A stretch of 64,000 nucleotides of DNA from Virgibacillus sp. NKC19-3 (lineage in GTDB: Bacteria; Bacillota; Bacilli; Bacillales; Amphibacillaceae). A model generated the notes under the pieces. That model saw only the letters and a list, made by a program, of their open reading frames with translations. It was not told the DNA's origin and did no database searches. Location of the stretch: NCBI RefSeq assembly GCF_019837165.1, contig NZ_JAGYHC010000001.1:1984001-2048000 (forward strand), read 5' to 3'. Shown here piece after piece: positions 38,589-50,970 of the stretch (position 1 is its first letter; each line of letters begins with the position of its first letter). The position numbers and the translations under genes are program-made.

Positions 38589-38667
38589 CGTTTAACATGT
38601 AGATCCTAGGGCTATATGTTAAGCGTTCATATAGATTGTAGAGGGAAATTGAAACAAAATTTCCCTC
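38589..38667 (+). other. Two hairpins upstream of holA
   Basis: CGTTTAACAT (38589-38598) pairs with ATGTTAAGCG (38616-38625), and GAGGGAAATT (38641-38650) pairs perfectly with AATTTCCCTC (38658-38667). Neither has a long T tract. They could be a leader structure or terminators. Elsewhere in 38338-38741 I see no gene. Confidence 0.45.
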
Positions 38668-38741
38668 TAAACATCAAATTTCCTTGCTATCTTCAGGCTT
38701 TCGTTTTAATATGAATTATAGATATAAATGGAGGGGATAAC

Positions 38742-39761
38742 GTGTCATATTTGGAAGTATTGCAACAAATAAAAAAGAAGAATATATCCCCGGTTTTTTT
38801 ACTTTATGGATCTGAATCCTATTTTATACAGAATTTAAAAAAACAATTGACAAAGGAAGTATTAGCTGATGATCTGGATAATCTAACCACCTACGATTTG
38901 GAGGAAACTCCTATACAGGAAGTCATTGCAGATGCAGAAACATATCCTTTTTTCGGCGAACGAAAATTGATTATCGCGAATAACCCTGGCTTTTTAAAAG
39001 CAAAACCGGATAAATCTCCTTTTGAACATGATCTGGATGGGCTAAAGCGTTACTTGGAGTCTCCTGTTGATTACTCTATACTTGTCATCATTGCTCCATA
39101 TGAAAAAATAGATGAACGGAAAAAAATAACTAAAATCCTTAAAAAAAATGCAACGGTTGCGATATGTGAACCTATAAAAGAGTATGATCTAGCAAAATGG
39201 CTTAAGAATCTTGCCAGCCAGCTACACGTAACAATTGCAGATGATGCATATGAAATTTTTGATACAGCGCTATCGGCTAACCTGCAGCTACTTGAAAATG
39301 AATTAACAAAAATGGCTAGCTTTGTCGGAGAGAATGGAACCATAACGAGAGGTATCGCCGAGAAATTAATTTCTCATACCACAAATGGATCTTCACTTAG
39401 ACTTGCGGATGCCGTTATTGAACGTAATTTACATAAGGCAATTGCTGTATATAAGGATCTTGAAAAAATGAAAGAAGAACCAATAGCACTAATTGGTTTA
39501 CTTGCTTACCAGTTTCGAATGATGCTGCGTGTAAAGCTCTTAAAATCAAAAGGCTATAGTCAACCCCAAATCCAAAAGCAACTTGGCGTACATCCCTATG
39601 TTGTTAAAATGGCCTTAAAAAGAGAAAAACAATTCACTGCTAAAAGATTACAGGATATTATGGATAGGCTGGCAAATACGGATGCCGAAATGAAAACAGG
39701 AGAAATGGAGAAAGGTTTAGCATTTGAATTATTATTATATGAATTGGTACAAGCATCGTAA
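38742..39761 (+). CDS. holA: DNA polymerase III subunit delta
   Basis: Clamp-loader subunit that opens the sliding clamp. Seen: 339 residues; FLLYGSESYFIQNLKKQL, the AAA-like first domain, GDxDxxxTTYDL-type segment (DNLTTYDLEETP), and the C-terminal collar domain with FRMMLRVKLLKSKGYSQPQIQKQLGVHPYVVKMA (yqeN family). Starts at GTG after GGAGGGG. Confidence 0.94.
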   Translation: MSYLEVLQQIKKKNISPVFLLYGSESYFIQNLKKQLTKEVLADDLDNLTTYDLEETPIQEVIADAETYPFFGERKLIIANNPGFLKAKPDKSPFEHDLDGLKRYLESPVDYSILVIIAPYEKIDERKKITKILKKNATVAICEPIKEYDLAKWLKNLASQLHVTIADDAYEIFDTALSANLQLLENELTKMASFVGENGTITRGIAEKLISHTTNGSSLRLADAVIERNLHKAIAVYKDLEKMKEEPIALIGLLAYQFRMMLRVKLLKSKGYSQPQIQKQLGVHPYVVKMALKREKQFTAKRLQDIMDRLANTDAEMKTGEMEKGLAFELLLYELVQAS

Positions 39762-39799
39762 AAATAAAAACGATCCAAATAACTGGATCGTTTTTATTT
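39762..39799. terminator. Bidirectional terminator between holA and rpsT
   Basis: AAATAAAAACGATCC (39762-39776) pairs with GGATCGTTTTTATTT (39785-39799), with a T tract on either strand. It sits between two convergent genes. Confidence 0.88.
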
Positions 39800-40064
39800 A
39801 TGCGCTAATACTATTTACCATATTGGCTATACGGGATTTTTGGCGATCTCCATTATTTTGATGAATAACCCCTTTTTGAATAGCCTTGTCGATATGTTTG
39901 GTTGTTTCTTGCAAGGCAAGTTTAGCATTTTCTACATCATTCGCTGCAACTAATTTTTCTACACGTTTGATTTTTGTACGCATTTCTGACTTTTGTGCTT
40001 GATTATTCTCACGTTTTTTATTGTTTGTATCCACACGCTTAATTGCTGATTTTATATTAGCCAT
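39798..40064 (-). CDS. rpsT: 30S ribosomal protein S20
   Basis: An 88-residue basic helical-bundle protein that binds 16S rRNA. Seen: MANIKSAIKRVDTNNKKRENN, KSEMRTKIKRVEKLV and the C-terminal GVIHQNNGDRQKSRIANMVN, all standard. GGAGGTGAAATC precedes the ATG. It stands alone on the minus strand between holA and gpr as in B. subtilis. Confidence 0.97.
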   Translation of the reverse strand: MANIKSAIKRVDTNNKKRENNQAQKSEMRTKIKRVEKLVAANDVENAKLALQETTKHIDKAIQKGVIHQNNGDRQKSRIANMVNSISA

Positions 40065-40251
40065 GATTTCACCTCCCAGATGAATGAAATACTTTCATAA
40101 GTTTATTATCTTCAATTACGAAAGAATAACTTCTGAACAAAAGTCATTTTACCAAAGGAAGGCTATGTTTTCAAGTAGCTTATGTTCGTATGTTTTTGCT
40201 TAAGATGTGAATTCTATTACTAAAGTGCAGAAGAAAGGATGTTTCATTAAA

Positions 40252-41355
40252 ATGGAAAATAAGAATAAAGTACCTCAAATCAGAACGGACTTAGCAATAG
40301 AAGCACGGGATATGTATGTAGAAACAAATGAAAAGGAAGAACAGGAAAAACAAATGAAAGGCGTAACAGTAAAAGAGCGGAAAGAAGATAATATAAAGAT
40401 CTCTTATGTTGAAATTGACGAGGAGGGTGGTGCATTAATAAATAAGAAAGCCGGATCGTATAGTACGATCTATGCGGATGGGGTTAAACGGCAGGATACG
40501 AGCAGACAGGAGTCAGCAGCCAAAATCCTTGCTAAAGAGCTAGAACAATTAATGCAAAAAAATAATATAACAAAAGATAATACCGGTTTAATAGTTGGTC
40601 TTGGGAATTGGAATGTAACACCAGATGCATTAGGGCCTATGGCTGCAGAAAAGATACTTGTAACAAGTCACTTATTTAAAATGGAGCATGAAACAGTTTC
40701 GGAAGGATATCGTTCTGTAGCAGCTGTAACACCTGGTGTCATGGGTGTTACAGGACTTGAGACCAGTGATATTATAGTCGGTATTGTGGAGAAATTCAAC
40801 CCTGATTTTATTATTGCGGTTGATGCACTTGCATCGCGGTCCATTGAGCGCATTAATGAAACCATCCAACTGTCTGATTCGGGAATACATCCTGGTTCAG
40901 GTGTTGGAAATAAGCGAAAAGAACTTAGTAAGGAAACATTAGGGATTCCTGTTATGGCAATAGGCGTCCCAACCGTTGTTGATGCTGTAACGATTACCAG
41001 TGATACGATAGATCTTTTATTAAAACATTTTGGTAGGGAAATGAAAGAAAAGGATAAACCTTCTAAATCATTAGCTCCTGCGAGTTTATCATTTGGACAT
41101 AAGGAATTCAGTGAAGAAGATCTTCCAGATGCGGAAAAACGGAAAACCTTCCTTGGGGTAGTTGGTGGTCTATCAGAGGAAGAAAAAAGGAAGTTAATAG
41201 ACGAAGTATTGACCCCTGTTGGGCATAATTTAATGGTCACACCAAAAGAGGTGGATGGTTTTATGAAAGACATGGCGGATGTAATTGCAAACGGCATTAA
41301 TGCAGCATTACATGAGAAGGTGGATGTTGATAATTTCTCTAACTACACGAGATAA
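40252..41355 (+). CDS. gpr: Spore protease GPR
   Basis: Germination protease that degrades small acid-soluble spore proteins. Seen: 367 residues; a short pro-region before [11 protein letters not shown], which resembles the SASP cut site used in self-processing, [68 protein letters not shown] and [15 protein letters not shown] at 40252 follows AGAAAGGATG. It would be expressed in the forespore; I could not define its promoter. Confidence 0.95.
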   Translation: MENKNKVPQIRTDLAIEARDMYVETNEKEEQEKQMKGVTVKERKEDNIKISYVEIDEEGGALINKKAGSYSTIYADGVKRQDTSRQESAAKILAKELEQLMQKNNITKDNTGLIVGLGNWNVTPDALGPMAAEKILVTSHLFKMEHETVSEGYRSVAAVTPGVMGVTGLETSDIIVGIVEKFNPDFIIAVDALASRSIERINETIQLSDSGIHPGSGVGNKRKELSKETLGIPVMAIGVPTVVDAVTITSDTIDLLLKHFGREMKEKDKPSKSLAPASLSFGHKEFSEEDLPDAEKRKTFLGVVGGLSEEEKRKLIDEVLTPVGHNLMVTPKEVDGFMKDMADVIANGINAALHEKVDVDNFSNYTR

Positions 41356-41473
41356 ATAATAGCTGTTCTCTATTGATTGATTCTATAGAAAAACATATTT
41401 GGTTCTAGTTCCTGAAATTATATCATAGAGTTTAGGAGAGGGAATAATTCATGATTTCAGGAAGGGTGGAACC

Positions 41474-42655
41474 ATGCCTTTAGGAAGCAATTATCATCGT
41501 GATCGCAAGGGGAATCGAATCACGACTGTTTATAAAAAAAGTGCGATGTATCTAGTCAGTATTGTCATTTTGTTTGTATTTATTGGCATATTGACAACGA
41601 TTCAGCCTGGTTATCGATTTTCGTCAAGTACGGTCACAGAGTGGACGAGTGATATAGATGGGTCTATATTTTTATCTTTATTGGGAATGGAAAATAGAGC
41701 GTTTAATCAAGTTTCCCCTAATAATGAGACGTTACCTGATATATCCGCTACCCTTTTTCAAATAGCTACAAGTATCAAACCGAATGATCCAAGGAGTTTA
41801 CTTGGAAACGAAGTACCGGGCTTTTCGATTTTTGACAGTCAAATATTGATTGCAGGTGAAGGGACAGATTATACAAACCTCCCTGTAGAGTCTTCACCGC
41901 CGTTAGAAGAAGTGTTAAAGGATCGTGAGGCTGTTATAGCAGAAGGGTCAACTGACAACGCTAAAGAAGAGGAAGAAAAAGAAAGCACACCGAGCACCGG
42001 TGATAGTGATGTTGTATATCTTTATAACACACATAATCGTGAGTCTTTTTTACCGCATTTACCTGATGTAACCGATCCTGATCAGGCATTTCACGATGAA
42101 GTAAACGTAACAAAAGTAAGCGAGAGATTTGCTGATTCTTTAGAAGCTAAAGGGATTGGAACCATTGTCGATGATACTGATATTGCGAACGTACTTAGTG
42201 AAAAGGGCATGAGTTTTGGCCAATCATATGATGCCTCACGAGATGTAGTTGAAGAAGCCTTTGCCTCTAATGATGACATACAGTATATTTTTGATTTGCA
42301 TCGGGATTCTGTAACTAGGGATGTAACAACCAAGGAAATAAACGGGGAGCCGTATGCCAGAATTATGATTGTTGTCGGTGCCGAACATGAAGCGCATGAG
42401 AAGAATTTGGAATTCGCTACTGAATTGCATTATTTGTTGGAAGAAGAATACCCCGGTCTAAGCAGGGGAGTTTTTCCGAAAGAAGGATCTGGAACAAATG
42501 GCGTATTTAATCAGGATGTATCTGAAAATGCATTAACGCTGGAGTTAGGAGGAATTGAAAATAATATGGAAGAATTAAACCGATCAGCAGACGCACTGGC
42601 AGATGTATTTAGTGAATTTTATTGGGATGCAGAAGAAGTGGATACTGACTCATAG
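41474..42655 (+). CDS. spoIIP: Stage II sporulation protein P
   Basis: Amidase of the SpoIID-SpoIIM-SpoIIP engulfment machine, removing stem peptides. Seen: 393 residues; a membrane helix (about 24-45, AMYLVSIVILFVFIGILTTI), a linker, and the amidase fold with YLYNTHNRESFLPH, FDLHRDSVTRD, MIVVGAEH and ALTLELGG (zinc ligands His, Glu, His). Start at ATG after AGGAAGGGTGG. Follows gpr as in B. subtilis. Confidence 0.95.
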   Translation: MPLGSNYHRDRKGNRITTVYKKSAMYLVSIVILFVFIGILTTIQPGYRFSSSTVTEWTSDIDGSIFLSLLGMENRAFNQVSPNNETLPDISATLFQIATSIKPNDPRSLLGNEVPGFSIFDSQILIAGEGTDYTNLPVESSPPLEEVLKDREAVIAEGSTDNAKEEEEKESTPSTGDSDVVYLYNTHNRESFLPHLPDVTDPDQAFHDEVNVTKVSERFADSLEAKGIGTIVDDTDIANVLSEKGMSFGQSYDASRDVVEEAFASNDDIQYIFDLHRDSVTRDVTTKEINGEPYARIMIVVGAEHEAHEKNLEFATELHYLLEEEYPGLSRGVFPKEGSGTNGVFNQDVSENALTLELGGIENNMEELNRSADALADVFSEFYWDAEEVDTDS

Positions 42656-42667
42656 GAGGTATGGGCT

Positions 42668-42955
42668 ATGACTCGCTCATTTATTGTTATTTTATTACTC
42701 GCTGTGTTTTTTCTAACAGGTATGCTATATGGGATGGATAATAAAAATACTGCTGTGAACGATGAATCCGATCAAACAGTTGTGATTGAGGAAGAAGAGG
42801 TAGAGACAGTTGAACCTTCCTCCACCGATGTTATGGATAGGCAGGAACCAGTCCATTTCATACAAAAGGCAGCTTCGTTTCTGGAGGTAGGCGTGAAAGG
42901 TTTTTACGAGGTAGTTGTGCAACTATTATATCAGATCTCCCAATTGTTTTTTTAA
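42668..42955 (+). CDS. yqxA: YqxA family small protein (DUF3679)
   Basis: A 95-residue protein with an N-terminal hydrophobic segment (about 5-23, a signal or anchor: FIVILLLAVFFLTGMLYG), an acidic middle and an amphipathic C terminus. The position between spoIIP and lepA and the start MTRSFIV match YqxA, whose function is unknown. ATG follows TAGGAGGT, 12 bases after the spoIIP stop, so it is cotranscribed. Confidence 0.82.
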   Translation: MTRSFIVILLLAVFFLTGMLYGMDNKNTAVNDESDQTVVIEEEEVETVEPSSTDVMDRQEPVHFIQKAASFLEVGVKGFYEVVVQLLYQISQLFF

Positions 42956-42973
42956 ACTATGCTAAGGCTCTGT

Positions 42974-43010
42974 CAAAGCATGTTGATAAGGGCGTGCTTT
43001 TGTTTTTTTA
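42974..43010 (+). terminator. Terminator after yqxA
   Basis: AAAGCATG (42975-42982) pairs with CGTGCTTT (42993-43000) with one wobble, followed by TGTTTTTTT. Confidence 0.75.
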
Positions 43011-43116
43011 TTGAATCTAAGTGATTGCATTGCTATAATCAAAGCTAGTATTGCCGCCAGATAAATTGACGCTTTTATCTAATGTGGTAAAAGGGATGTA
43101 GGAGTGAGAATCATTA

Positions 43117-44925
43117 ATGGTGAAACAAAACAGAAACGTACGAAACTTTTCGATTATAGCTCATATTGATCATGGCAAATCAACATTAGCTGATCGGATC
43201 TTAGAAAATACCAAAGCGTTAACACAACGTGAAATGAAAGAGCAGTTTCTTGATGGAATGGATTTAGAACGTGAACGAGGAATTACGATAAAATTAAATG
43301 CAGTACAGTTGGAATATACAAGTAATAGTGGTGAGGAATTTATTTTCCATTTAATTGATACACCTGGACATGTTGATTTCACATATGAAGTCTCCAGAAG
43401 TCTCGCTGCCTGTGAAGGAGTTATATTAGTAGTAGACGCAGCACAGGGGATCGAAGCACAAACCCTAGCAAATGTGTATCTTGCACTTGAAAACGAATTG
43501 GAAATAATTCCTGTTATTAATAAAGTTGACCTTCCAAGTGCTGAACCGGAGCGCGTTAAAAAGGAATTAGAGGATATTATCGGCATTGATGGAGATGATG
43601 TCATCTTAGCTTCAGCAAAATCAAACATTGGGATTGAAGATATACTGGAGCGAATTACAGAGGTTGTTCCTGCTCCCAGTGGAAATGAAAATAATCCTTT
43701 AAAAGCACTTATTTTTGATTCATTATACGATTCTTATCGCGGGGTTATCGCATATATTTCGATAAAGGATGGTTCCGTTAAAGTTGGCGATAAGATTAAA
43801 ATGATGGCTACAGGGAAAGAATTTGAGGTTAACGAAGTTGGTGTGTTTTCACCACAGCCACTTAAGAAGAAAGAATTACTTGTTGGTGATGTCGGGTATT
43901 TAACAGCATCCATAAAAGATGTGGGCGATTCGCGTGTCGGTGATACAATTACCCATGTAAATAGAGAAGCGGAAGAAGCTTTACCGGGTTATCGTAGGTT
44001 AAATCCGATGGTTTTCTGTGGCTTATACCCGGTTGATGCAAATAATTATAATGCTTTGAGGGAGGCACTGGAGAGATTGGAGTTAAACGACTCTTCCCTC
44101 CAATATGAACCGGAATCTTCACAAGCACTAGGATTTGGATATCGTTGTGGGTTTTTGGGGTTATTACACATGGAAATAATTCAGGAGCGAATTGAACGTG
44201 AATTCAATATTAATTTAATCACTACTGCTCCTAGTGTTATCTATGAAGTGAAACTAACGGACGAAGAGTTTATAGAGGTGGATAACCCGTCATTGATGCC
44301 GGATCCGCAACAAGTACAGGAAATAAGTGAGCCCTATGTTAAAGCAACAATTACAGTGCCAAATGAATATGTAGGCCCCGTAATGGAAATAGCACAGAAA
44401 AAACGAGGGCAATTCATGGATATGCAATATCTAGACGATATTCGGGTGAATATTATTTATGATATCCCATTATCCGAAATTGTTTACGATTTTTTTGATC
44501 AATTGAAGTCTCATACGAAAGGATATGCTTCATTTGATTATGAATTAACGGGTTATCGAATTTCAAACCTTGTAAAAATGGATATTTTATTGAATGGAGA
44601 TACAATCGATGCATTATCGTTTATCGTACATCGGGATTTTGCACATGAACGTGGCAAGCAAATTGTTGAAAAGCTCAAGAATCTGATTCCAAGACAGCAA
44701 TTTGAGGTTCCGGTTCAAGCAGCTATAGGAAATAAAATTGAGGCACGTTCCACGATTAAGGCTCTAAGAAAAGATGTAACGGCGAAGTTGTATGGTGGCG
44801 ACGTTACACGGAAGCGTAAATTGCTGGAAAAACAAAAAGAAGGTAAAAGACGAATGAAAATAGTTGGATCTGTAGAAGTCCCACAAGAGGCATTTATGGC
44901 CGTATTAAAAATGGATGATGACTAA
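43117..44925 (+). CDS. lepA: Elongation factor 4 (LepA)
   Basis: A ribosomal GTPase that back-translocates or rescues stalled ribosomes. Seen: 602 residues; G1 [21 protein letters not shown]3 [12 protein letters not shown]4 NKVDLPSA, domain II, and the LepA-specific C terminus (RHFAHERG-like [45 protein letters not shown]). Start at ATG after AGGAGTG. Confidence 0.97.
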   Translation: MVKQNRNVRNFSIIAHIDHGKSTLADRILENTKALTQREMKEQFLDGMDLERERGITIKLNAVQLEYTSNSGEEFIFHLIDTPGHVDFTYEVSRSLAACEGVILVVDAAQGIEAQTLANVYLALENELEIIPVINKVDLPSAEPERVKKELEDIIGIDGDDVILASAKSNIGIEDILERITEVVPAPSGNENNPLKALIFDSLYDSYRGVIAYISIKDGSVKVGDKIKMMATGKEFEVNEVGVFSPQPLKKKELLVGDVGYLTASIKDVGDSRVGDTITHVNREAEEALPGYRRLNPMVFCGLYPVDANNYNALREALERLELNDSSLQYEPESSQALGFGYRCGFLGLLHMEIIQERIEREFNINLITTAPSVIYEVKLTDEEFIEVDNPSLMPDPQQVQEISEPYVKATITVPNEYVGPVMEIAQKKRGQFMDMQYLDDIRVNIIYDIPLSEIVYDFFDQLKSHTKGYASFDYELTGYRISNLVKMDILLNGDTIDALSFIVHRDFAHERGKQIVEKLKNLIPRQQFEVPVQAAIGNKIEARSTIKALRKDVTAKLYGGDVTRKRKLLEKQKEGKRRMKIVGSVEVPQEAFMAVLKMDDD

Positions 44926-44933
44926 TCATGACG

Positions 44934-44985
44934 AAGGGGAACCTAGAGGGCATTTTGTTGCCAAAGAGTTTCCCCTTCTTTTTTG
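44934..44985 (+). terminator. Terminator after lepA
   Basis: AAGGGGAAC (44935-44943) pairs with GTTTCCCCTT (44968-44977), followed by CTTTTTT. Confidence 0.8.
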
Positions 44986-45019
44986 CGAATCCTTTTTTAA
45001 AATAAGTAATACATGTTTA

Positions 45020-45048
45020 TTGACAAAGAAATAATGATTTGATAATTT
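45020..45048 (+). promoter_or_regulatory. Promoter of the hrcA-grpE-dnaK-dnaJ operon
   Basis: TTGACA (45020-45025), 17 bases, TAATTT (45043-45048). The -35 is consensus and the -10 weaker. The predicted start near 45055 places the CIRCE element at the very 5' end of the transcript, as in B. subtilis dnaK. Confidence 0.6.
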
Positions 45049-45058
45049 ATTAATAGCA

Positions 45059-45085
45059 TTAGCACTCGCTTATTAAGAGTGCTAA
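45059..45085 (+). promoter_or_regulatory. CIRCE operator (HrcA binding site)
   Basis: TTAGCACTC (45059-45067), 9 bases, GAGTGCTAA (45077-45085): an exact match to the CIRCE consensus. HrcA bound here represses the chaperone operon and so its own gene; heat shock relieves it. Confidence 0.97.
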
Positions 45086-45099
45086 CAGAGGTGATTATC

Positions 45100-46131
45100 A
45101 TGTTGACAGAAAGGCAGTTATTGATTTTGCAAGTAATTATTGATGATTTCATTGAGTCAGCAACTCCGGTGGGCTCTCGTGCCATTTCTAAAAAAGATAA
45201 TATACCTTACAGTGCTGCAACGATAAGAAATGAAATGGCCGACTTGGAGGAAATGGGTTTCTTGGAGAAGACACATTCCTCTTCAGGAAGGGTACCTTCT
45301 GAGCATGGTTATCGTTATTATGTGGATAATCTGATAGCACCAATTTCCAATCAGACCAATACAAACGTTATTAAGGATTTTATTGCGGATGGTTTTTTTG
45401 AATTTGAGCAAATGGTTCAAATGTCGGCAGAAGTGTTATCCGAACTAACGAATTATACATCCATCATTTTGGGGCCTGAATTATATGAAGCAAAATTAAA
45501 ACAGCTGCAAATCGTTACACTCTCATCGCACACGGCTGTCGCTATTCTAGTAACAAATACAGGCCATGTAGAGCATCGATCGTTTTCGATCCCTGTTGAA
45601 ATTAATCCACTCGATCTAGAAAAAATGGTCAATATCCTAAATGAGCGATTGTATGGAGTACCGGTTGTCCGTCTGCAGGAAAAGTTTAATACTGAACTCA
45701 CCTCATTTATGAAATTGTATGTGGATGACTTTGACAAATCATACGATTATTTAAAGGCAGCTTTCTTTAACGAATCTCCGATTAAACTGTATATTGGTGG
45801 AAAATCCAATATGTTAATGCAGCCCGAATTCGATGATGTAGATAAGATTCGCTCTTTCTATTCCATGATTGAAAAGGAAGATGAAATAGCACATCTATTG
45901 AAGCGAACAAACGAGGGAATAAGGGTGACAATTGGAAATGAGAATAAGATAGATGCTATAAAAGACTTCAGTTTAATTACAGCGGCCTATCAGTCAGGTG
46001 ATGGTCAAATGGGAACCATTGCATTACTTGGACCAACAAGAATGGAGTATAGAAAGGTAATTACATTGCTGAATATTTTATCAAATGAGATGACAGACGC
46101 ATTACACATGTGGTATAAAAACAATGAATAA
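45100..46131 (+). CDS. hrcA: Heat-inducible transcription repressor HrcA
   Basis: Represses class I heat-shock genes through CIRCE, with GroEL keeping it active. Seen: 343 residues; an N-terminal winged helix (LTERQLLILQVIIDDFIES, PVGSRAISK, SAATIRNEMADLEEMGFLEKTHSSSGRVPSEHGYRYYVD split over adjacent blocks) and the GAF-like C-terminal domain with LLGPTRMEY. ATG at 45100 follows AGAGGTGA; a reading from 45079 runs through CIRCE and is wrong. Confidence 0.96.
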   Translation: MLTERQLLILQVIIDDFIESATPVGSRAISKKDNIPYSAATIRNEMADLEEMGFLEKTHSSSGRVPSEHGYRYYVDNLIAPISNQTNTNVIKDFIADGFFEFEQMVQMSAEVLSELTNYTSIILGPELYEAKLKQLQIVTLSSHTAVAILVTNTGHVEHRSFSIPVEINPLDLEKMVNILNERLYGVPVVRLQEKFNTELTSFMKLYVDDFDKSYDYLKAAFFNESPIKLYIGGKSNMLMQPEFDDVDKIRSFYSMIEKEDEIAHLLKRTNEGIRVTIGNENKIDAIKDFSLITAAYQSGDGQMGTIALLGPTRMEYRKVITLLNILSNEMTDALHMWYKNNE

Positions 46132-46233
46132 TAAAAGTCTTGTTCAAACAATGAGCAATAGGGTTATCTGGTTTCATTCAAATGTTATTCATGGTATAGT
46201 CTTATTTGGTTATTTTAAATTGGAGGTGTTACG

Positions 46234-46812
46234 GTGGAAGAGCATGATAAAGATACAACACTAGAAGATGATGTTGATCAAAAAGATGAATCTGAACAAA
46301 TAGAAGTGATTGATTCAGAAGAAACAGAAGCAGGAACCTCGGAAGAAACAACGAAGGATCCTACGCAAAAGGAAATGGAAGCATTAAAAACAGAAAAAGA
46401 TGAATTAAATGATCGATTGCTTCGATTGCAGGCGGAATTTGATAATTTCAAGAAGCGGTCACAAAAAGAAAAAGAAGTGGATCGCAAGTATAAATCACAG
46501 GATCTGGTAAATGAATTACTACCGGTAATAGACAATTTTGAAAGAGCTTTGCAAGTAGAAGTAACAGATGCAACTTCCAGCCTTATTGAAGGTATCACAA
46601 TGGTATATCAGCAATTTAAAGATGCACTCAAATCTCAAGGTGTGACAGAGATTGAAGCAGAAGGTAACGTATTTGACCCAAATCTGCACCATGCAGTGAT
46701 GCAAGTGGAGGAAGAAGAATGGGAATCAAATACAGTTGTAGAAGAATTACAAAAAGGGTATATGCTGAATGATCGCGTTATTAGACCAGCAATGGTAAAA
46801 GTAAATAAATAA
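46234..46812 (+). CDS. grpE: Nucleotide exchange factor GrpE
   Basis: Releases ADP from DnaK. Seen: 192 residues; a very acidic N-terminal tail (about 1-45), a long coiled coil (KTEKDELNDRLLRLQAEFDNFKKR) and the beta domain (LLPVIDNFERAL, VFDPNLHHAVMQVE, GYMLNDRVIRPAMVKV). It starts at GTG after TTGGAGGTG. Second gene of the HrcA operon. Confidence 0.96.
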   Translation: MEEHDKDTTLEDDVDQKDESEQIEVIDSEETEAGTSEETTKDPTQKEMEALKTEKDELNDRLLRLQAEFDNFKKRSQKEKEVDRKYKSQDLVNELLPVIDNFERALQVEVTDATSSLIEGITMVYQQFKDALKSQGVTEIEAEGNVFDPNLHHAVMQVEEEEWESNTVVEELQKGYMLNDRVIRPAMVKVNK

Positions 46813-46829
46813 TTTGTATGTAGCAGTGA

Positions 46830-48680
<1,851 letters not shown>

Positions 48681-48691
48681 AATGTAATGGG

Positions 48692-48733
48692 AAAAGGTCA
48701 AAGTCAGGATCCTCTTGACTTTGACCTTTTTTA
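48692..48733 (+). terminator. Hairpin between dnaK and dnaJ
   Basis: AAAAGGTCAAAGTCA (48692-48706) pairs perfectly with TGACTTTGACCTTTT (48716-48730), followed by TT. It would end or attenuate the operon after dnaK, reducing dnaJ expression, as a similar arrangement does in B. subtilis. Confidence 0.85.
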
Positions 48734-48820
48734 GAAGGATCCTCTCTAAGCAGATTTGCCACGAGGGATCAAGTGATGATAAGATAATATTTATGCTAGT
48801 CTCGGGAGAGTGATCAACAA

Positions 48821-49951
48821 GTGAGTAAGCGCGATTATTATGATGTGCTTGGAGTCAGCAAAGATTCCTCGAAAGAAGATATAAAAAAAGCGTATCGGAA
48901 ATTAGCCAGAAAATATCATCCGGATGTTAGTGACGAAGAAGATGCAGCGGAAAAATTCAAAGAAGCAAAAGAAGCGTATGAAGTGCTAAGTGATGAACAA
49001 AAACGCACCCAATATGATCAATTTGGGCATGCAGGTGCGCAAAACCAAGGATTTGGTGGCTTCGGTGGTGGAGCACAGGACTTTGGCGGTTTTGGTGATA
49101 TCTTTGATATGTTCTTTGGTGGCGGAGGAGGCCGTAGAAGGGATCCAAATGCACCACAGCAAGGAGCAGATCTACAATATACAATGACACTGGAATTTGA
49201 AGAGGCTATTTTCGGGAAAGAAACAGATATCCGTATTCCAAAAGAGGAAAATTGCGAGACATGTAATGGTTCTGGTGCCAAACCTGGAACGAAAGTTAAT
49301 ACATGTTCTCATTGTAATGGTTCTGGTCAATTAAATACGGAACAGAACACACCCTTTGGCAGAGTTGTTAACCGCCGGGTATGCCATTATTGTAACGGAA
49401 CCGGAAAAATTATTCCGGAAAAATGTACGACATGTGGTGGATCCGGTAAAGTGAAAAAGCATACGAAGATTCATATTTCTATTCCTGCAGGTATTGATGA
49501 AGGGCAACAAGTCCGTGTATCCGGAAAAGGAGAAGCAGGTGTGAACGGAGGCCCTCCCGGTGATTTATATGTGCTTGTTCAAGTAAAACCCCATGATTTC
49601 TTTGAACGAGAAGGGGATCATATTTACTGTGAATTACCATTAAACTATGCTCAGGCGGCTCTAGGTGATGAAGTGGAAGTGCCTACTGTTCATGGCAAAG
49701 TGATGTTAAAAATACCAGCAGGAACGCAAACGGGTAAAACCTTCCGCATGAAAGGAAAAGGTGCGCCAAATGTTCGGGGATATGGTCATGGAGATCAAAA
49801 TATTATTGTAAAGATAGTTACACCTACGAAGTTGTCTGAGCGTCAAAAAGAATTATTGCGTGAATTCAATGAAATTGGTGGAAATGAGTCAACGAATGAG
49901 CAGGACAGTTCTCTTTTTCAACGTTTTAAAAATGCTTTTAAAAGTGAATAA
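48821..49951 (+). CDS. dnaJ: Chaperone protein DnaJ
   Basis: Co-chaperone stimulating DnaK ATPase. Seen: 376 residues; a J domain with HPD ([11 protein letters not shown]), a Gly/Phe-rich stretch (about 70-105), four CxxCxGxG zinc repeats ([32 protein letters not shown]) and C-terminal substrate domains. Starts at GTG after CGGGAGAGTG. Confidence 0.97.
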   Translation: MSKRDYYDVLGVSKDSSKEDIKKAYRKLARKYHPDVSDEEDAAEKFKEAKEAYEVLSDEQKRTQYDQFGHAGAQNQGFGGFGGGAQDFGGFGDIFDMFFGGGGGRRRDPNAPQQGADLQYTMTLEFEEAIFGKETDIRIPKEENCETCNGSGAKPGTKVNTCSHCNGSGQLNTEQNTPFGRVVNRRVCHYCNGTGKIIPEKCTTCGGSGKVKKHTKIHISIPAGIDEGQQVRVSGKGEAGVNGGPPGDLYVLVQVKPHDFFEREGDHIYCELPLNYAQAALGDEVEVPTVHGKVMLKIPAGTQTGKTFRMKGKGAPNVRGYGHGDQNIIVKIVTPTKLSERQKELLREFNEIGGNESTNEQDSSLFQRFKNAFKSE

Positions 49952-50012
49952 TGATGTGAGCCTCACATCGCTATGTACAAATGGCTTATATAAATGAAAT
50001 GAGTGAATCGAA

Positions 50013-50951
50013 ATGAAATGGTCAGAAATATGTATTCATACAACAAATGAAGCAATGGAACCAATTTCCAACATATTAAATGAAGCTGGTGCCAATGGGC
50101 TCGTTATTGAAGATCCATTGGATTTGGTCAAAGAGCGGGAAACATTTTTCGGCGAAGTCTATGAGTTGAATCCGAATGAGTACCCGAAAGATGGTGTGTA
50201 TATTAAGGCATACCTTCCAGAAGATGAACATTTAGATAAAGTAGTAGAGCAGATAAAACATGCTATTGCAGATCTAGAGAACTATGGCATCGATATTGGA
50301 AAAAACCATATAACATTACGCGAAATAAATGAGGAAGATTGGTCAAACGCATGGAAAAAATATTATAAACCAATTCATATTTCTGACAAAGTAACGATAA
50401 TACCTACTTGGGAAGAATATACACCAGTTTCCAACAATGAAACGATCATTGAACTTGATCCGGGAATGGCTTTTGGAACAGGAACTCATCCAACGACAAT
50501 TCTCAGTATCCGAGCACTGGAAAAGCATGTAAAGAATGAAGATGTCGTCATTGATGTTGGTTCTGGTTCCGGTGTGTTAAGTATCGCCTCAGCTTTGCTA
50601 GGTGCTAGTAATGTACACGCATATGACCTGGATGATGTGGCGGTAAAAAGCACGAAAACAAATGCCGAACTAAATCAATTGGATAATCAAATCATAGCGA
50701 AACAGAATAATTTACTTGATCACGTTGATATAAAAGCAAATATTATCGTGTCCAATATTTTAGCTGAAATTATTATACAGTTTGTTCAGGATGCATGGAA
50801 AAACCTCGATTTTGGTGGTTTATTCATTATGTCTGGTATTATTCAAGCGAAGCAAAAGGTAGTAAAAGATAAATTAGAGCAACATGGATTTGAAATTGTG
50901 GAAGTTGATGCGCTGGAAGATTGGATTTCTATTACAGCCAGGAAAGTTTAA
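50013..50951 (+). CDS. prmA: Ribosomal protein L11 methyltransferase
   Basis: Trimethylates ribosomal protein L11. Seen: 312 residues; an N-terminal substrate domain and the SAM fold (DPGMAFGTGTHPTT, VIDVGSGSGVLSIAS, IIVSNILAEIII, GLFIMSGII). Starts at ATG with GTGAG-type weak ribosome binding site (AAATGAGTG). It follows dnaJ as in other bacilli. Confidence 0.95.
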   Translation: MKWSEICIHTTNEAMEPISNILNEAGANGLVIEDPLDLVKERETFFGEVYELNPNEYPKDGVYIKAYLPEDEHLDKVVEQIKHAIADLENYGIDIGKNHITLREINEEDWSNAWKKYYKPIHISDKVTIIPTWEEYTPVSNNETIIELDPGMAFGTGTHPTTILSIRALEKHVKNEDVVIDVGSGSGVLSIASALLGASNVHAYDLDDVAVKSTKTNAELNQLDNQIIAKQNNLLDHVDIKANIIVSNILAEIIIQFVQDAWKNLDFGGLFIMSGIIQAKQKVVKDKLEQHGFEIVEVDALEDWISITARKV

Positions 50952-50970
50952 ATAAAAGTAGGTGTCTAAC

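Noticed and set aside
40065-40251. Sigma-G or sigma-F promoter of gpr
   Set aside because: GTATG occurs near 40189, but no matching -10 lies at the right distance, so I could not support a site.
40668-41297. 209-codon open frame on the minus strand inside gpr
   Set aside because: It lies fully within the well-supported gpr gene on the other strand and has no ribosome binding site or recognisable protein motif.
43170-43628. 152-codon minus-strand frame inside lepA
   Set aside because: Antisense to conserved G-domain motifs of LepA; a shadow of its codon pattern.
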